Positions 44,987 to 58,300 of a stretch of 64,000 nt of DNA are shown piece by piece. A program made the position numbers and the translations under genes. Position 1 is the first letter of the stretch. Each line of letters opens with the position of its first letter. The DNA lies in contig NC_089724.1 in the NCBI RefSeq assembly GCF_035083965.1, forward strand, positions 21,790,474-21,854,473, in the 5' to 3' direction. The stretch is from Branchiostoma lanceolatum. Lineage: Eukaryota > Chordata > Leptocardii > Amphioxiformes > Branchiostomatidae. The notes under the pieces were generated by a model, which saw only the letters and a list, made by a program, of their open reading frames with translations, ran no database searches and had not been told where the DNA came from.

Positions 44987-45853
44987 GGCGGAACACCAGG
45001 CTCAGGAGCAGCAGGGACGATGCTGGGGAGAACCTTAGGGACCAGAAATCTGCTTTAATCTGTATCAAGATGTTGCACAGGCATATAAATGTGCCAGCAA
45101 ACTACATGTTCAGACCAGTCCTTTGCTACTGTTTAAGATGCCAGTGAAATACATCAGCAGGTGTAACAGGATTTGGCAATGCAATGTTTGCTCCAATCAA
45201 ACAATGAAGGATGAGGCTGGTATGCTTGATGATGTTGTTATGCTTTATTATAGTTAAAAATTAATAAATAAATATTAAAGTTACATTTCTGGGATCATCT
45301 GCTACCTGAATATTCTAGTTTCATGACTACCTACAAGCATGTCTAAACATTCTGGATTGTAATGGCTGGAAATGTGGCAAAGTTCTGCAAACACAGGAGG
45401 ATAATTATGATGGATGTATGACTAGTTTTCTCATCACTGGACCATAGTTATATAGATTGTGGAGTTCCAGTTAACATGAAATAATTCTGGCTGGAGATGA
45501 TTCATGTGCCTGAGTGCTTAACTGTTTAATTAATGATTGGTCATTGCAATATCAATAAATATTACTATGGTAAAATGTAATGGAACTATTGAGAGTGAAA
45601 AAATAAAGCATACACTTGACTCTGCAAAGACTTTTCAAATTGATGAGATGGAGACTTATCTCACTACAAATTTCATTGATGTTACCATCTGCACAGGTAA
45701 ATAGTGATAGTACAGTGCAGACTTCTGTGCAGGGCAAGCATGATAGTATTTGGAACTCATCTATGTTGAGCTGCTGCTGACATAGAGTGTGATCATTCCT
45801 TCCTCTTCCTCATAGGACGAATCACTCTCTGAGTATGAAAAAGTAAGGTCATA
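44987..45853. other. Convergent 3' ends between two genes
   Basis: This holds the aminopeptidase 3' UTR (AATAAA at 45263-45268) and the downstream flank of the minus-strand gene. A minus-strand acceptor-like TTTTCATACTCAG near 45,830 precedes a short possible last exon, but no donor in the preceding exon fits its phase well. Confidence 0.4.
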
Positions 45854-47472
45854 TTATGACATTGAGTTTTGAGGCACAGAGTATGAATAGCTGCTGTAAC
45901 GTGACTTCCCTTTATCCTTTACTGAAAACTCTTTTCTGTTTTCATGTGTTTTTTTAGTTTTTATCCAATCCATATTTTCAGCAAGTTTAGGATTATAACT
46001 ATCTGAGATTTTGATGATTCCACCCTTTGTTTGTGTTACTGAATGTTTTAGGTATTTCATTCTCTTCCTTTCCTCTTTCACCAAGTAGCTGTACACTGCG
46101 TTATACTCATCTGATGTACTGCTGGCATTCCTCAATTTGTTCTCTTCCCAGTCTGACATGTCTTCAGAGACCAAGTCAATAATAGAGTCGTCTTTCTCTT
46201 TCTCCTGTGGCAAACGGTGAGAAGGAGCCTCCTCATCAAACCCACGTTTCACACATATACTTGGTTTCAAATAGTTTTTGTCTGTGCTTTCTAATTTGTT
46301 CTCTTCCCAGTCTGACATGTCTTCAGAGACCAAGTCAATAATAGAGACGTCTTTCTCTCTCTCCTGTGGCAAACAGTGAGAAGGAGCCTTCTCATCAAAC
46401 ACACGTTTCACACATATACTTTGTTTCAAAAAGTTTTTGTCTGTGCTTTCTAATTTTGAACCCGACTTTAATACATTATCATGGAATAGATTCCGAACTC
46501 TTTTTTTCTTCAACCTTTTCACCTTAGAAGGCTGTTGACCTGCATTTTGTTTGTAATTCACTTTTTTTGCGATATTTTTAGTGCTGTTTTCCACTGATTC
46601 CAACATTTCATTTTCTCTCCTTGAAAGATGAAGGCCAGCTGCAGTCTCTGACATTGCCGGATCTGAGTCAGACCCTCTGAGGTTTATCTGGTCGTTATTG
46701 TTAAAGTCTGTCTCTGATGCTGAATCTGACATTATAAGCTTTATATCCTCATTATTGCTTAGATTGTCCGCCACAGTGTCCTCTATGAGATCTGAATTGT
46801 CCTGAGAATTGTCTGATGAAGTATGGTGATCTTGACCCATTTTCCTTTCTTTACTGACTGGCTGTGCTGACCCAACATCCTCAGAGATGTCCTGCAAGTT
46901 CCTCTTCTGTTGTTTTGCAAAAGTAGAACACCGGTAATTCACAATGGGATCATACTCCATGTCTGTTCCATGATATTCAAAAGCCTGTGAATACTTGCTC
47001 ACAGTTGGTTCTTGCCTTGCGTCACTCATGTCTAAATCAGTGATTGAAGCTGAATGGGCCCATACACTTGTGCCTATAGATGTGGATGGCCAAGTGACAT
47101 TAGGGTCATATTCAGAGCTGAGATGTTCCTGAACCTTGACATCAACTCCGGTGGCATGGCGCTTCTTCAGCTCTGCTATCGGAGTCGGCCGGTACTCCTG
47201 TGTTCCTGCCACACCAGGCTGCCCAGGCATGGTGCTGGGTTGGTTTGTGTGGACGTCTGAAACAGGCAGCCCTCCTCCGTGTGAGGACTCACTCACAGAT
47301 GTGTCATAGGGCTTGTAGTTGCCTTGGTGACCAAGATCCCTCTGTTCTTTTACAACAGAATCTTTGTCTATGTTGTCAGTGACTGTGGAGTCATGATTGT
47401 TGTGAGGCTGGCAGGGAGAGTCTCCCGGAGCAAGATCACTTCCTGAGGGGCTAATGGTTGATGCTGGGGTGG
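45854..47472 (-). CDS. Large exon with REXO1-like N-terminal motifs and duplicated SIM block
   Basis: One open stretch from a probable acceptor (CCCCCCAG/CC, upper limit 47472, phase 1) to TAA at 45854-45856, about 539 codons; upstream coding exons were not found. Near the start it has EYRPTPIAELKKR, SSEYDPNVTW and MEYDPIVNY, resembling the spaced YxPTP and EYDPxxNY motifs of the RNA exonuclease 1 (REXO1) N-terminal region. The middle is acidic and Ser-rich with basic clusters (KVKRLKKKRVRN). A 53-residue block is duplicated in tandem with a 159-bp period (46,142 and 46,301 landmarks); each copy ends SIIDLVSEDMSDWEEN, a typical SUMO-interacting motif. No DEDDh exonuclease domain lies in the window, so it may be a REXO1-derived protein lacking the enzyme. 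The REXO1 link is tentative. Confidence 0.6.
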
Positions 47473-49391
47473 CTGGGGGGTTGGTAACAGAAGAATTTGC
47501 ATGAGATCAGGCTCGTGAGATGGCAAATAGCATTTTCACAATTGCACTCGAAGTGAAACAAGTTTTCTGCTCAAAATCACCTACTTTTCAGGTAACAAGT
47601 GGAAATTATTATATATGCAGCAAGATGGTATCATCATTAGTTAATCTTGCTAAGGGAATGATAAACGCTTTTTTTGATATGATATTCGAAAATGCTCACA
47701 TCCCTGAAATCTATAATTTGTCACTGATTGGGAGGTCGCTGTGAGTGATATAGGAAGGAGACGGCAGCTGATATCTAGCCCAATAAAACAACATTTCTTC
47801 CAAGTACAAGAGTATGCTCTTGTTGCCACATTTATCGTGTGAACAAAATTAGGCAACACTGGAGATGTTTCTGGATAATGGTGCTTAACTTAAGGAAATG
47901 CCATAGTCCATTCGCCAAAGACAGCCAAGAAATCGAAAAAAACTCCGGACGGAGACCTATACGTGCTCAGAAAAATCTGTAGTAGTCACTGCCAAAATTG
48001 CTTTTATTTCCATCAATTTTTTTCTTTCTCAACGTTTGCAACTCGCAGTTAATTTAGAAGGTACAACGATTTAAAAGCAACATTTCCATCGACACAAAAG
48101 TGTTCCAACCACCGCCGACCTACAACATGAGACCAGGTAATTCGATTGGGTTGTCACAACTATCTAACGTTATCTCACCATGGTTGAAGTTGAGAAGTGA
48201 CCCGTCACACTCGCCTTCGGCCAAAGAAGAACACGGACTGTTCTCGAAAAACCCTGACGAGGTAGACATGTCTCAGACTCTTGCTTCCAGCAAACAGTTC
48301 ACAGTACAACAGGATGACACCGTCATTAACATTCTACCATACAGATTACCATGATAATTTCTGCAAACCATATGAAGCAAAGGCTTGTGGGGAATCAAAT
48401 GATTTTTTGTGTCGTTGGGAAGAGTCTTTTATTTTTTCATAACGTTAAGCGTTTTAAAATCCTCAATTAATATTTCTATGAAAATGATCTCAGCATTCAC
48501 CGGTGAAATTTGAAAAAGCGGAGAAAAATGGTAATAGTAACGTTAATGTTGACGAATCATGAAGTCCCCAAGTAAATTAAACTTGTGACCAATGAGAACG
48601 CAGTGAAAAGTAAACATTCGGAATTATTGTGCATTTTGTTTTTATTTCGCTAGATGTCGCTCTATCGTTAAACAAGATAGACTACTGCACTTTGTGATCA
48701 TTCCGCTAGGAACCGCTGTTGTACCATATTGTCATCAGCTGTCCCATGCAGCTGCATCCACAGGTAAGTTGAAGATGTTGGGTAGTGTTCTATGCCTGAC
48801 ACACGCTTCGTAAAATGTTTTCGTTACTTAGAAGATAAAGGACAGAGTGAGGTTAACTCTTGACGTAATTTGATAATGCTGTTTACCAAGTGAAATATGT
48901 TTGTTGGCGGCGGCACCGAATTTTCTTCCATGCCCCCCTCCCCTACTACCCCTCCCCCATCTATTGATGATGTAAGTAAGTTTTCTTCAAATTGAAGATA
49001 TACTAGTAGATGACACTGTAAGTTACATACACTGCACTGTACAAGGCCTCGGAATAGTTTACTTTCACGTCCTGTGTACAGCAGAAGAGTGTCTGATAGT
49101 GGCAATAACATCCAATGGATTGTCAATAATGATAATAATAAAGAATTAAATATAGATAGTGTCATGTTTATCCTGACGCGGATGGTCCATAAGAGAAAGA
49201 AAATGTAAACCTGGTTAACTTTCTGTTTGTATTGCTTTGCTCTGAATGAACTGTTTCTTATGCCCCTCCCAGAATCAGACCAAATATAGACTTCAACTCT
49301 GTCTTCGTCATGCTGACTTGATGCTTTAGTGAATATATAGTGAAAGGTGACTCTAAGAGCTACATGCAATAATTGAACACAAAACTAAAAT
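47473..49391. other. Divergent promoter region, DHX34 5' untranslated exon
   Basis: A splice donor CACAG/GTAAGTT at 48763/48764 probably ends a noncoding first exon of DHX34. An open frame at 48,118-48,354 (plus, start MRPGNSIGLSQ) has no recognisable domain and was not called. The minus-strand gene probably starts in this interval. Confidence 0.4.
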
Positions 49392-52300
49392 ATGAGTGAT
49401 AAAAGACACCACAGACATGGGCAGGAGGAAATGGAATACTCCAGAAAGAATAAGGATAGTAAAGGTTCAAGAGATGACGATCATAGGAGGAGGAAACATC
49501 ACAGATGTGACGAACGACACCAGTCGAGAGGAAATGATGAAACAAGAAGAAGTCAGAAGGCACAGGAGGCCTCGTGTTCTCATGAGGTTCACTCAAAAGA
49601 CAGAAAGAAGGCCGGTTCAGATGAAGGATACAGAAACAAGCATGGTAGAAGTGACAGAAGGAGGGAGCAAGATGCTGAGAAATACGTATACAGGGACAAG
49701 CACAGGAAAACTGAGGGATTAGGAGAGAAAGACAAAGAAACGTACAGAGGAAAGCATGTGCATGATAGACCTGACATGACGAGAGAGGATGTGAAACCCA
49801 GGGACAAGCATGGTAGAACGGAGGGAATGAGAGAGCAGGAGAAGGAGGAGGAGGAGGAGGAGGAGTGGGACCGTCAGGAGATGTGGGAGTTTAACTGGGA
49901 GGAGTACAGGTCAACTCTTAATAAGATCTTCTTTCGTGACGAGGATTTTATTGTCAGGTATGTACAGTTTGAATGCAATGCGTCATTTATCAGATAAAAA
50001 GTTAACAAATTTGCAATTAAATTTAGATATAATTCACCTGTTTCTCTAGATTGATATTGTGAACGTGTTGTACCAATTCTGCATTTCATGATTTCATCAT
50101 ATGCTTCAAGGTACAGTGTGTATATAGTTTATATGAGACTGGCAGTTATCACTATTGTAGAGTACATTTTTCATGACTTCTGTCTCCCAGGGGAACCCCG
50201 GAGTATGATGACTTCTGGAAGTTCTTCCATCGATACTGTAAGTTCCAGAGGAAGAAGTCAGGTGACCAGAGACCGGCCAGGTCACGCCACAGCCCTCCGC
50301 AGCAGAAAACACTGGGTCTGCCCGAGAAATACGACAAAAGGTACAGAATCAACTTCTCCATCAAGACCAAGGATGTGGAGGAAAAACTGAAGTACTTAAG
50401 GACAGGCTCAAGGACCAACGGTGAGGATTGCATGCCTCTGTTACAGTTTGTTTCAGCTTTGTCTTGAAAGTCCAATGGAATTTCAGATTATGAAATCAAG
50501 TAATAATAATAAATGCATCTTTTTGTTACATGTCTGTACATGTAGTTGTTCTTTGTGATTTGGCAACTGAATCAAATAATATTTTGTTCCATATGAATTA
50601 AGTTCAACATGTAACAATAACAAAGAGCCAGTAGAAGCATAGGACTGCTGATATTGTATTTTGCCGTTATAATCAGAATGTCTCCAATTTGACCTTGGTG
50701 AACTTTTCCTTTTCCTATCCTTCCAGACGACGAGGACCTGACCCCCAGCAGAGTGGTAGAGTTCCGCCTGGCCTTACTCCACTACATTGACTTCTGTCAG
50801 AAACAGAAGGTAACTTAAACACTTATTTCAGATTGTAGAGTTACTAAGATTAAGATATAATGATAAGTGTAACACTATTAAGTCCACAGGCCCATGGTGC
50901 AGACATTGACCACTTTGATGAAGGTTAGACATCCAGGTAATAAGATAAGATAAGATACGCCAAATGATAGTTCCTCAACAACTGGATAAAATTTGGAAAC
51001 GGTCAGACAATTCAGACAGCATCCATCACCAACGAAAGACAGCAGATGCTGTCTGAAACGTCTTACCGTTTCCAAATTTCATTCAGTTGCTTCAAGGAGG
51101 TTCTATATAACCTGCTTGGTTGCTTGAGTAATTTATTGTTATTTGGCATTGACCACTTGTCTGTGTGCACAGCTGCAGAAGCTTGCTAAGCTGCGGCACG
51201 ACCAGGCCAGCCTGCCCATCCACCAGTACAGGGACCAGATTGTGCAGGCGGTCCGGCAGCACCGAGTGGTGGTGGTGGCTGGGGATACCGGCTGTGGGAA
51301 GTCTACTCAGGTGAGACGAGGACACAACTTTGCTTATATTAGGCAATCAGGGTGTACTGAGGTCACTGCAGCAAAAGGTCACTTGGCCCCATAGCTAGAC
51401 TGTAGAGGTGTCTACATTTGTACCTTAAAGCTATATGGTGATTAGTCGAATATTGCAGACTTGAATCGTAAGTAATTCGTAACTAAAATTTGCAACTGAA
51501 GGCTGTAACTTCTTCAGGTAGACAGTATATTAGGCATGCTTACTGATGTGTGTCTTGTTGTTGTACCCCAGGTTCCCCAGTATCTCATGTCTGCTGGCTT
51601 CACCTGTATCGCCTGCACCCAGCCGCGCCGCATCGCCTGCATCTCTCTCGCCAAGCGTGTCGGCTACGAGACCCTGAACGAGTACGGGTCAGAGGTCGCG
51701 TACCAGGTCAGGTTTGAGGGGAGTAAGACAGCCTCGACCAGGATCCTGTTTCTCACTGAAGGTGATTTCTTGTGATCCACTGTTATAATATAATAATAAA
51801 TGTCCTTATTGCAAAACAAGTGTACAAGGTACAAAGTATGGCGTCTACTGGTACATAACTACAGTTTCATGAGGCTAATCTACACCTATATACTAGTAAT
51901 ACAAGGGTGTGTAGTATGAGATGAGAATGAGCTTTAATTTACAATCATTTGAGGAATTTCTTAAGTCTAGACATTCTTTAATGGATTTTCCTATGTATAC
52001 TACATGTGTTATATTATCTGATAAAATCACTTGTCGTATGACAACATTGAAAATATCCCTACCTCAGACAATCAGAGAAGTTTGAACTGTTCTGACTGTT
52101 TGGTTGTGTCTGTGCAGGCCTGCTGCTGAGACAGGTGACGACTGATCCGACCCTGTCCCAGTACAGCGTCATAGTCCTGGATGAAGTAAGGAGGTTTATA
52201 TACTGGCTTTCCTATTCTCTATGCTGTCAGCAAGTGATTTAACTGTTTACATCATCAGTCAGGAGGGGAAAGATGTTATTGAGAATGGGATTTGGGGAAA

Positions 52301-55300
52301 AGTTACCAATTGAAAGGTTCCAAAGCATACACAATACCCATGCCCATTGCCCATTTAGCATTCAAAATGTTGTCAATGAATTTGACCATTGGATATGATT
52401 TAGTCTCCAAGCAGACCTACGGGTTGGCAAAGACCGTATCCAACAGGCAGAAGGAGTTTTCATAGCCAACGCACTATAAGCTCCTTCTTCCAGTTGGATA
52501 CGGTCTTTGCAATCTATTGGGTCTGGTTGGAGACTATATGATTCATTACATTGTATATGTACTCGTGATCAAATTGAAATCATTCTCCCTGAAAATAACA
52601 TTACATACTAGTAAATGTTGTACAATGCTGCCACCTAGCAGTTGTTCTCATGTCTGCACCCTTGCAGGTCCATGAGCGGCACCTGAACGGTGACTTCCTG
52701 CTGGGCGTGCTGCGAGCCCTGCTGCGGGCGCGGGACGACCTGAAGATGGTGCTCATGTCCGCCACCATCAACATCAAACTGTTCGCAGGGTACTTCCACG
52801 GAGCCCCCGTCATTCAGGTCAGGCCAGGAAGACTGTACAGGGCTAAAGAATATACAAAAAATTTGCACCTTTGTGCACTTAGAATTGGAGCTGTGCACCT
52901 CATTTTTGACTGCGGGTGCACCAGTGCACCAACAATGTAGATATTTTTGTAGGCTATAGGGCAGAGGTACTGATTGTACAATAGTATACATATAGAATAC
53001 AACACAGCCGTGGGCGATCCGACCAGCGGGAGGGCTGGGACCGAGGGTGATGCGGAATTCACCATGTTGTATTTTATTTTTGTCATACCCACCCGAGAAA
53101 ACACACATTTCAATCCGGAATGCGCCAGAAGCTGAGGGAGTTTTGTGTCCTCGAACAAAAATCTGTAACAATATTGATTCCAACCTCCAAATCCGGTATT
53201 CGAATTTTCGACGGCGGCGCAACCGGCGTGCTTGAAATGCATTCTAAATATTGTATGGAAGCCCGTGTGATACAACTTAGAACCCCGTGTGATCACAAAC
53301 ATATCTCCACTGCGTATGTTTCATGATATACAGTATTGATGTAGCAGTACCTCAACGCTTAACTTTTCACACCTATGAAGTTACAATGTCTTCTTGATGA
53401 GTAAATGACAAAAAAATGAATGCAATCACAAATCCTGTCCCCAATGTGTACCCCAGGTCCCCGGCAGACTGTACCCTATCCAGCTGGAGTATCTCCCCAT
53501 CAAACAGGAGGTAGGACTGCTCGACAGCAAGTTTTCAATGTGGAGTGTCGCTGTGTTTGTGTACCATTCATTGAAACAAAACAATAACTATTCATCTGTA
53601 ATTAAAACAAGACCTCTAACAATTATCATGTCATGCTAAGAAATGGCGGTGTTCATGCCGTAACCAAGGAAGTCACTTATTATATAATAAGTCATTGACA
53701 TGAATGACATGATGGTAAGTGAAGGTGATGGACCAGAAATCCTTGTCTTGTTCAGAGTTGGGAGTCCTGTTTCTTTTGTTATGTTGAATGGATGTGCTGT
53801 GTTGAAACAATGTTTTTCTGCCCCAGGAGCAGACCAGCAAGTCAGAGAGACTTGACCCCCGACCTTACCTGAGGGTAATGCAGAGGATCGACCACAAGGT
53901 GAGGAATGTCTTACCCCGGAACATGGCTGTCTCCAGGAACCGTCCCTGTGTCCTGGGATGGAGTTAATGACTTGAAAGTATTTTTTCTAAGTTAAAGCTT
54001 AAAATGACAGGTTTAACAATGAAAATTAGCATCATGGGCTTCAAACCCCTACAAGCAAGCCCATCACCATTGAAAAATAGTGTGATGTCTGTTGGCATTC
54101 TGAATGAAAAATATTGATAGATGCACAACTGTAACTCTTGAAATGCTCGTGGTGGTTTTTTGACGTTTTTTGTGATGACCTTTCCACCACGACACTGTGA
54201 ATAAGCATTTCCATTGTATACTACTGTACTGCACAATTTTTTCAACTACAAACTTAAAACATCATGAAAATCCCCTTTCCCCTCCTGCTTCAAAATTAGA
54301 TCACCACAATGACGTATGAATTTACAGTAAGTAAAACTGTTAGGTCTACTACATGTATGTTTTACTCCTGATGCCACACTACAGTTGATGGGAGACGAGT
54401 GTTGTTATCAACCAGAGCTGTTTGATCCCTCATTCTTCCCCTATTCCTGCCACAGTACCCTGCGGCCGAGCGAGGAGACCTGCTGATTTTCCTGAGCGGA
54501 ATGTCGGAGATCACGGCAGTGGTGGAGGCTGCCCGGCTGTACGCACAGCAGACCAAGCGCTGGATCGTGCTGCCCCTGCACAGCACGCTGTCCATAGAGG
54601 AACAGGACAAGGTAGGGTTGGATGGAGGTTTAGTTCATGACTCTAGTTTGTGCGGAATATATGTTCTTTCTTAAATTGGTAAATTTTGTATTTCCTTATG
54701 TACATGCAGTGCTGTCAGTTGGTAGTAGGGGGTGCTGTCATTTTTTAAATGTTTCATTCACAGGGCATGCTGTGATGTTTCATGCTGTTTTGCATATTTT
54801 TTCAGGTGTTTGACATCGCCCCTGATGGTGTGCGGAAGTGCATCGTGTCCACAAATATCGCTGAAACCTCCATCACAATCGACGGTGTCAGGTTTATAAG
54901 TGACTCAGGGAAGGTACGTTTAGTATACAATAAACAGTATTGTTTTTAAAGAAACATTAGGATTTTATTGTGTGAAACAGTTGATTTGTAGCATTTTTTC
55001 TGAGAGACCTTATAATTTTTTTTCATATACATATACTTATAGAATGTTTTTTGAGGAACAGTAGGCTTTGTTTCTGAGAAACAGTAGAATTCTTTCCTTA
55101 GAAACAGCTAGTAGTTTTTTTTCTGAGAAACAGTAGGGTTAGCCTTGATTTTATCATGTCTCACCCAGGTGAAGGAGATGAGTTATGACCCGGGTGCTAA
55201 GATGCAGCGTCTTCAGGAGTTCTGGATCAGCCGAGCAAGCGCGGAGCAGAGAAAGGGCAGGGCAGGTATGAGAGGATGCTACAACTACAATCTTGTAATT

Positions 55301-58300
55301 TTTGACATAAATTTATCCACTTATCATACGAAGCTGATTTTGAGTACTGTCTGTACTACTAGTCTTTGATAAATGACTTAGGACATACATGTACCTTTAG
55401 GTGAGTGATCACAAACAATAAAAAAATTGCAATGGACACTTGCCTGATAAATCAGATTTTGATTAATAGGACACTATATGCAGCAAATAGCAGTTACATG
55501 TACTCAAGCAACTGGATATGATATGCTTGAGTAACTTGAGTAATTTGTCGTACCTTAATCACATTTTGTACCTGGATGTCTAACATTCATCGATGTACAA
55601 AATGTAATAGGACACTATGTTATCCTGTACTTAAAAATATCTGACAAAGAGAAAGAAATATTTCTTCCATCTAAACCAGAATAGATAACTACACCTGTAC
55701 CTTTCCTTCTCTACAGGACGTACCGGCCCAGGAGTCTGCTTCCGTATGTATGACGAGTCAGACTACGACAACTTCCAGGAGTACGCCACCCCTGAGATCC
55801 AGCGAGTGCCGCTGGACTCCACCCTCCTACAGATGATCTCCATGGGGCTCCGCGACCCCAGGAAGTAAGGCCGCATTTCTGCAGTTAGTTTGACTCTAGA
55901 CACTGCATCCATGCTTTGGCTTGTAGAATTGCAGCCTGAATTTTTGACCCGCTAGCGCTTTCATTTTCAGCTTGCAACTACTGTAAATGCATTCCAGTTC
56001 GAATTCAACCTTCAATTCAAGGTAAAGGTGGGCATTTCATGCCTAAAATAGCTTTGAATTCCAAAACAGTGAAAAATTTGGTAGATTAACGTTGGTCTGT
56101 AATCAGTATATGCACTGTTCTGAACTCTTTTCTCGTTTTTCAGGTTTCCTTTCATTGAGCCCCCCGCTATGTCCAGTATTGAGAACTCTGTGGCTTTCCT
56201 TAAAGAACAGGTATGTGTTAGGGAAGGACCAGGGGAATCATGTTGAAGAATGGGTTTTGCAAAAGAGTCAAAATGATAGAAGAACCTACTTAAGTTGACC
56301 AGTCCTGGCATTTTTACTAAATTCGAACATTTCTTCCTGGTCTGCTACATACTAAGTACATGTAGAGTTACATTTCTAGACATCATAATGTATATGATAA
56401 TGATAGAGCATAGTAGTAAAAGTAACATACATGCATATGGTAACTAATTTTCAGTAAATGATGACAAAAAATATTGTTACATTTCAGTCCCTACTGGTGC
56501 TACTACCATTAGTCCCAAGCAGATTTGCTTGTGTGCTGTTATCAGCCATGGTTTTGAATCAGATGATGAATTTTAGGATGTTGAAAAATGTGTCTTGTCC
56601 TTTATACTGATTGGCTATATAGAGTGATCTACAGTACTGTAATGTTTGATACTTTGTTGTCCAATCAAAGTACTTGATAGAAAATTAAGGGTGTTTGAAT
56701 CTGCAGGGGGCCTTGACAGAGGAAGAGACGTTGACTCCCATTGGTCGGATGTTGGCTCGGCTACCGGTAGATGTGGTGATTGGCAAGATGCTTATTATGG
56801 GAACCGTGTTCCATGTGAGTATAACTGGTGTCTTCACTGTCGGTCCGACTATTTACTACTAATATATTTGTTAAACTTTATAAGGCAACTATATACCAAA
56901 ACCATGTTTGGTTTTAAGAGATTTACTTTACATATTTCAGAAAATACAATCATCATTTCAAATATACACAGACTTTTATAAGTGTCACCAAAACAGAACT
57001 TACAACATCAGACAGAGAATGCACAAAAAAAGAATGTACATAATGTTACAAAAAGAAGAATAGTACATACATGTAATACAATATGGCAATGAAATCCATG
57101 TTTGTCATATACGTTAGCTAAGAGGAATATCATGAGATTAGATAGAGAGATACTAGTACTTGTCTACCTTTGGAGATATTTCAGGAATTGATTTGTTCCC
57201 TCGTAATGAAACAAATCCTGTCATGTGTGTTATCGAGTGACATTTGAAGTTTCACAGTTCAAAACTTGAACTGTGAAAAAGTTTCCTCACACTCTCTACA
57301 TGTCTTCATGTACATCATCTGATGTTTTCCCCCATGTCAGGTCATCGACCCCGTGTTATCCATAGCAGCAGCCCTAAGTGTGCAGTCTCCCTTCCACCAA
57401 TCAGCACGCACCAATCCAGATGCCATGGTAATGTCTCCACATTCTTAATAGCATAATTATACTCCCAATAAAACGTTTTACCTCTGTCAGAAGGGCCAAA
57501 TGTCTTTTGAACTAACTGTACATGCGAGTGAATGGCTTGGAAATCTTAATGTTCATATATGTTCAACTTGTTAGAAGACCACATCAAAAAACACCTGATG
57601 TTTCATTTGTGAAACAAAGATAATCATTTTATATGTACTCTGAATCAAAGTTGAACTGCAATTTCCAACGCAGAAATTGACTTACCCAAATTTTTGACTG
57701 ATCAGCTCCAGTCTTTGTCAAGGAATGAACAATCCACTGCTTCTGAAAACTTGGGTAAGTCCAATTTTTGTGTTGGCAATTGCAGTCCAACTTTGATTCA
57801 GAAACTAATGACTGCTACCAACACAGATGATCCTTCAAGTGAACATTCTACATATAGTTGTCATGACTTTTGTGTAAGGCTGACATGTAGTGCTGACCTT
57901 CAGATGACCTTGTGTCAGACATGTCGGGTCCTGATTGACCCCCTCCAGAAGCCATTCTGGACTTTAATTGTGATCAGCCCAGAGACAAGATTAAAGTTCG
58001 CTGCTGAGAACTGGAATTTAATTTTAAAACTCTTATCTAACAGCAAACATTAAAGGTTGATGTATGCAGGACCTCCTGCCGCGTAAACAGGGTAGCCAGT
58101 TTACACGGCAAACAGAGGGGGCAGCTGCTATCTCTCCAGGCTGATGTTATCTGCGTATTTGATGTGTCAGGTGGCACGTAGTTGGCCAGTCGATAAGATA
58201 TCCTAGTCAGCACATATTTAGTAATGGGTATGGAAAAGGGTACTAAGTGATAAAGTGCAAATTTCGACACAGACAGGGCGAGAAAAATAATAAGGATTTT

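Noticed and set aside
45798..45846. Plus-strand exon DESLSEYEK with flanking splice-like sites
   Set aside because: It lies beyond the aminopeptidase stop and polyadenylation signal, has no partner exon, and is only nine residues long.
48100..48354. Coding gene at 48,118 (plus)
   Set aside because: An open frame exists, but there is no domain, no convincing splice partner, and it lies in a divergent promoter region.
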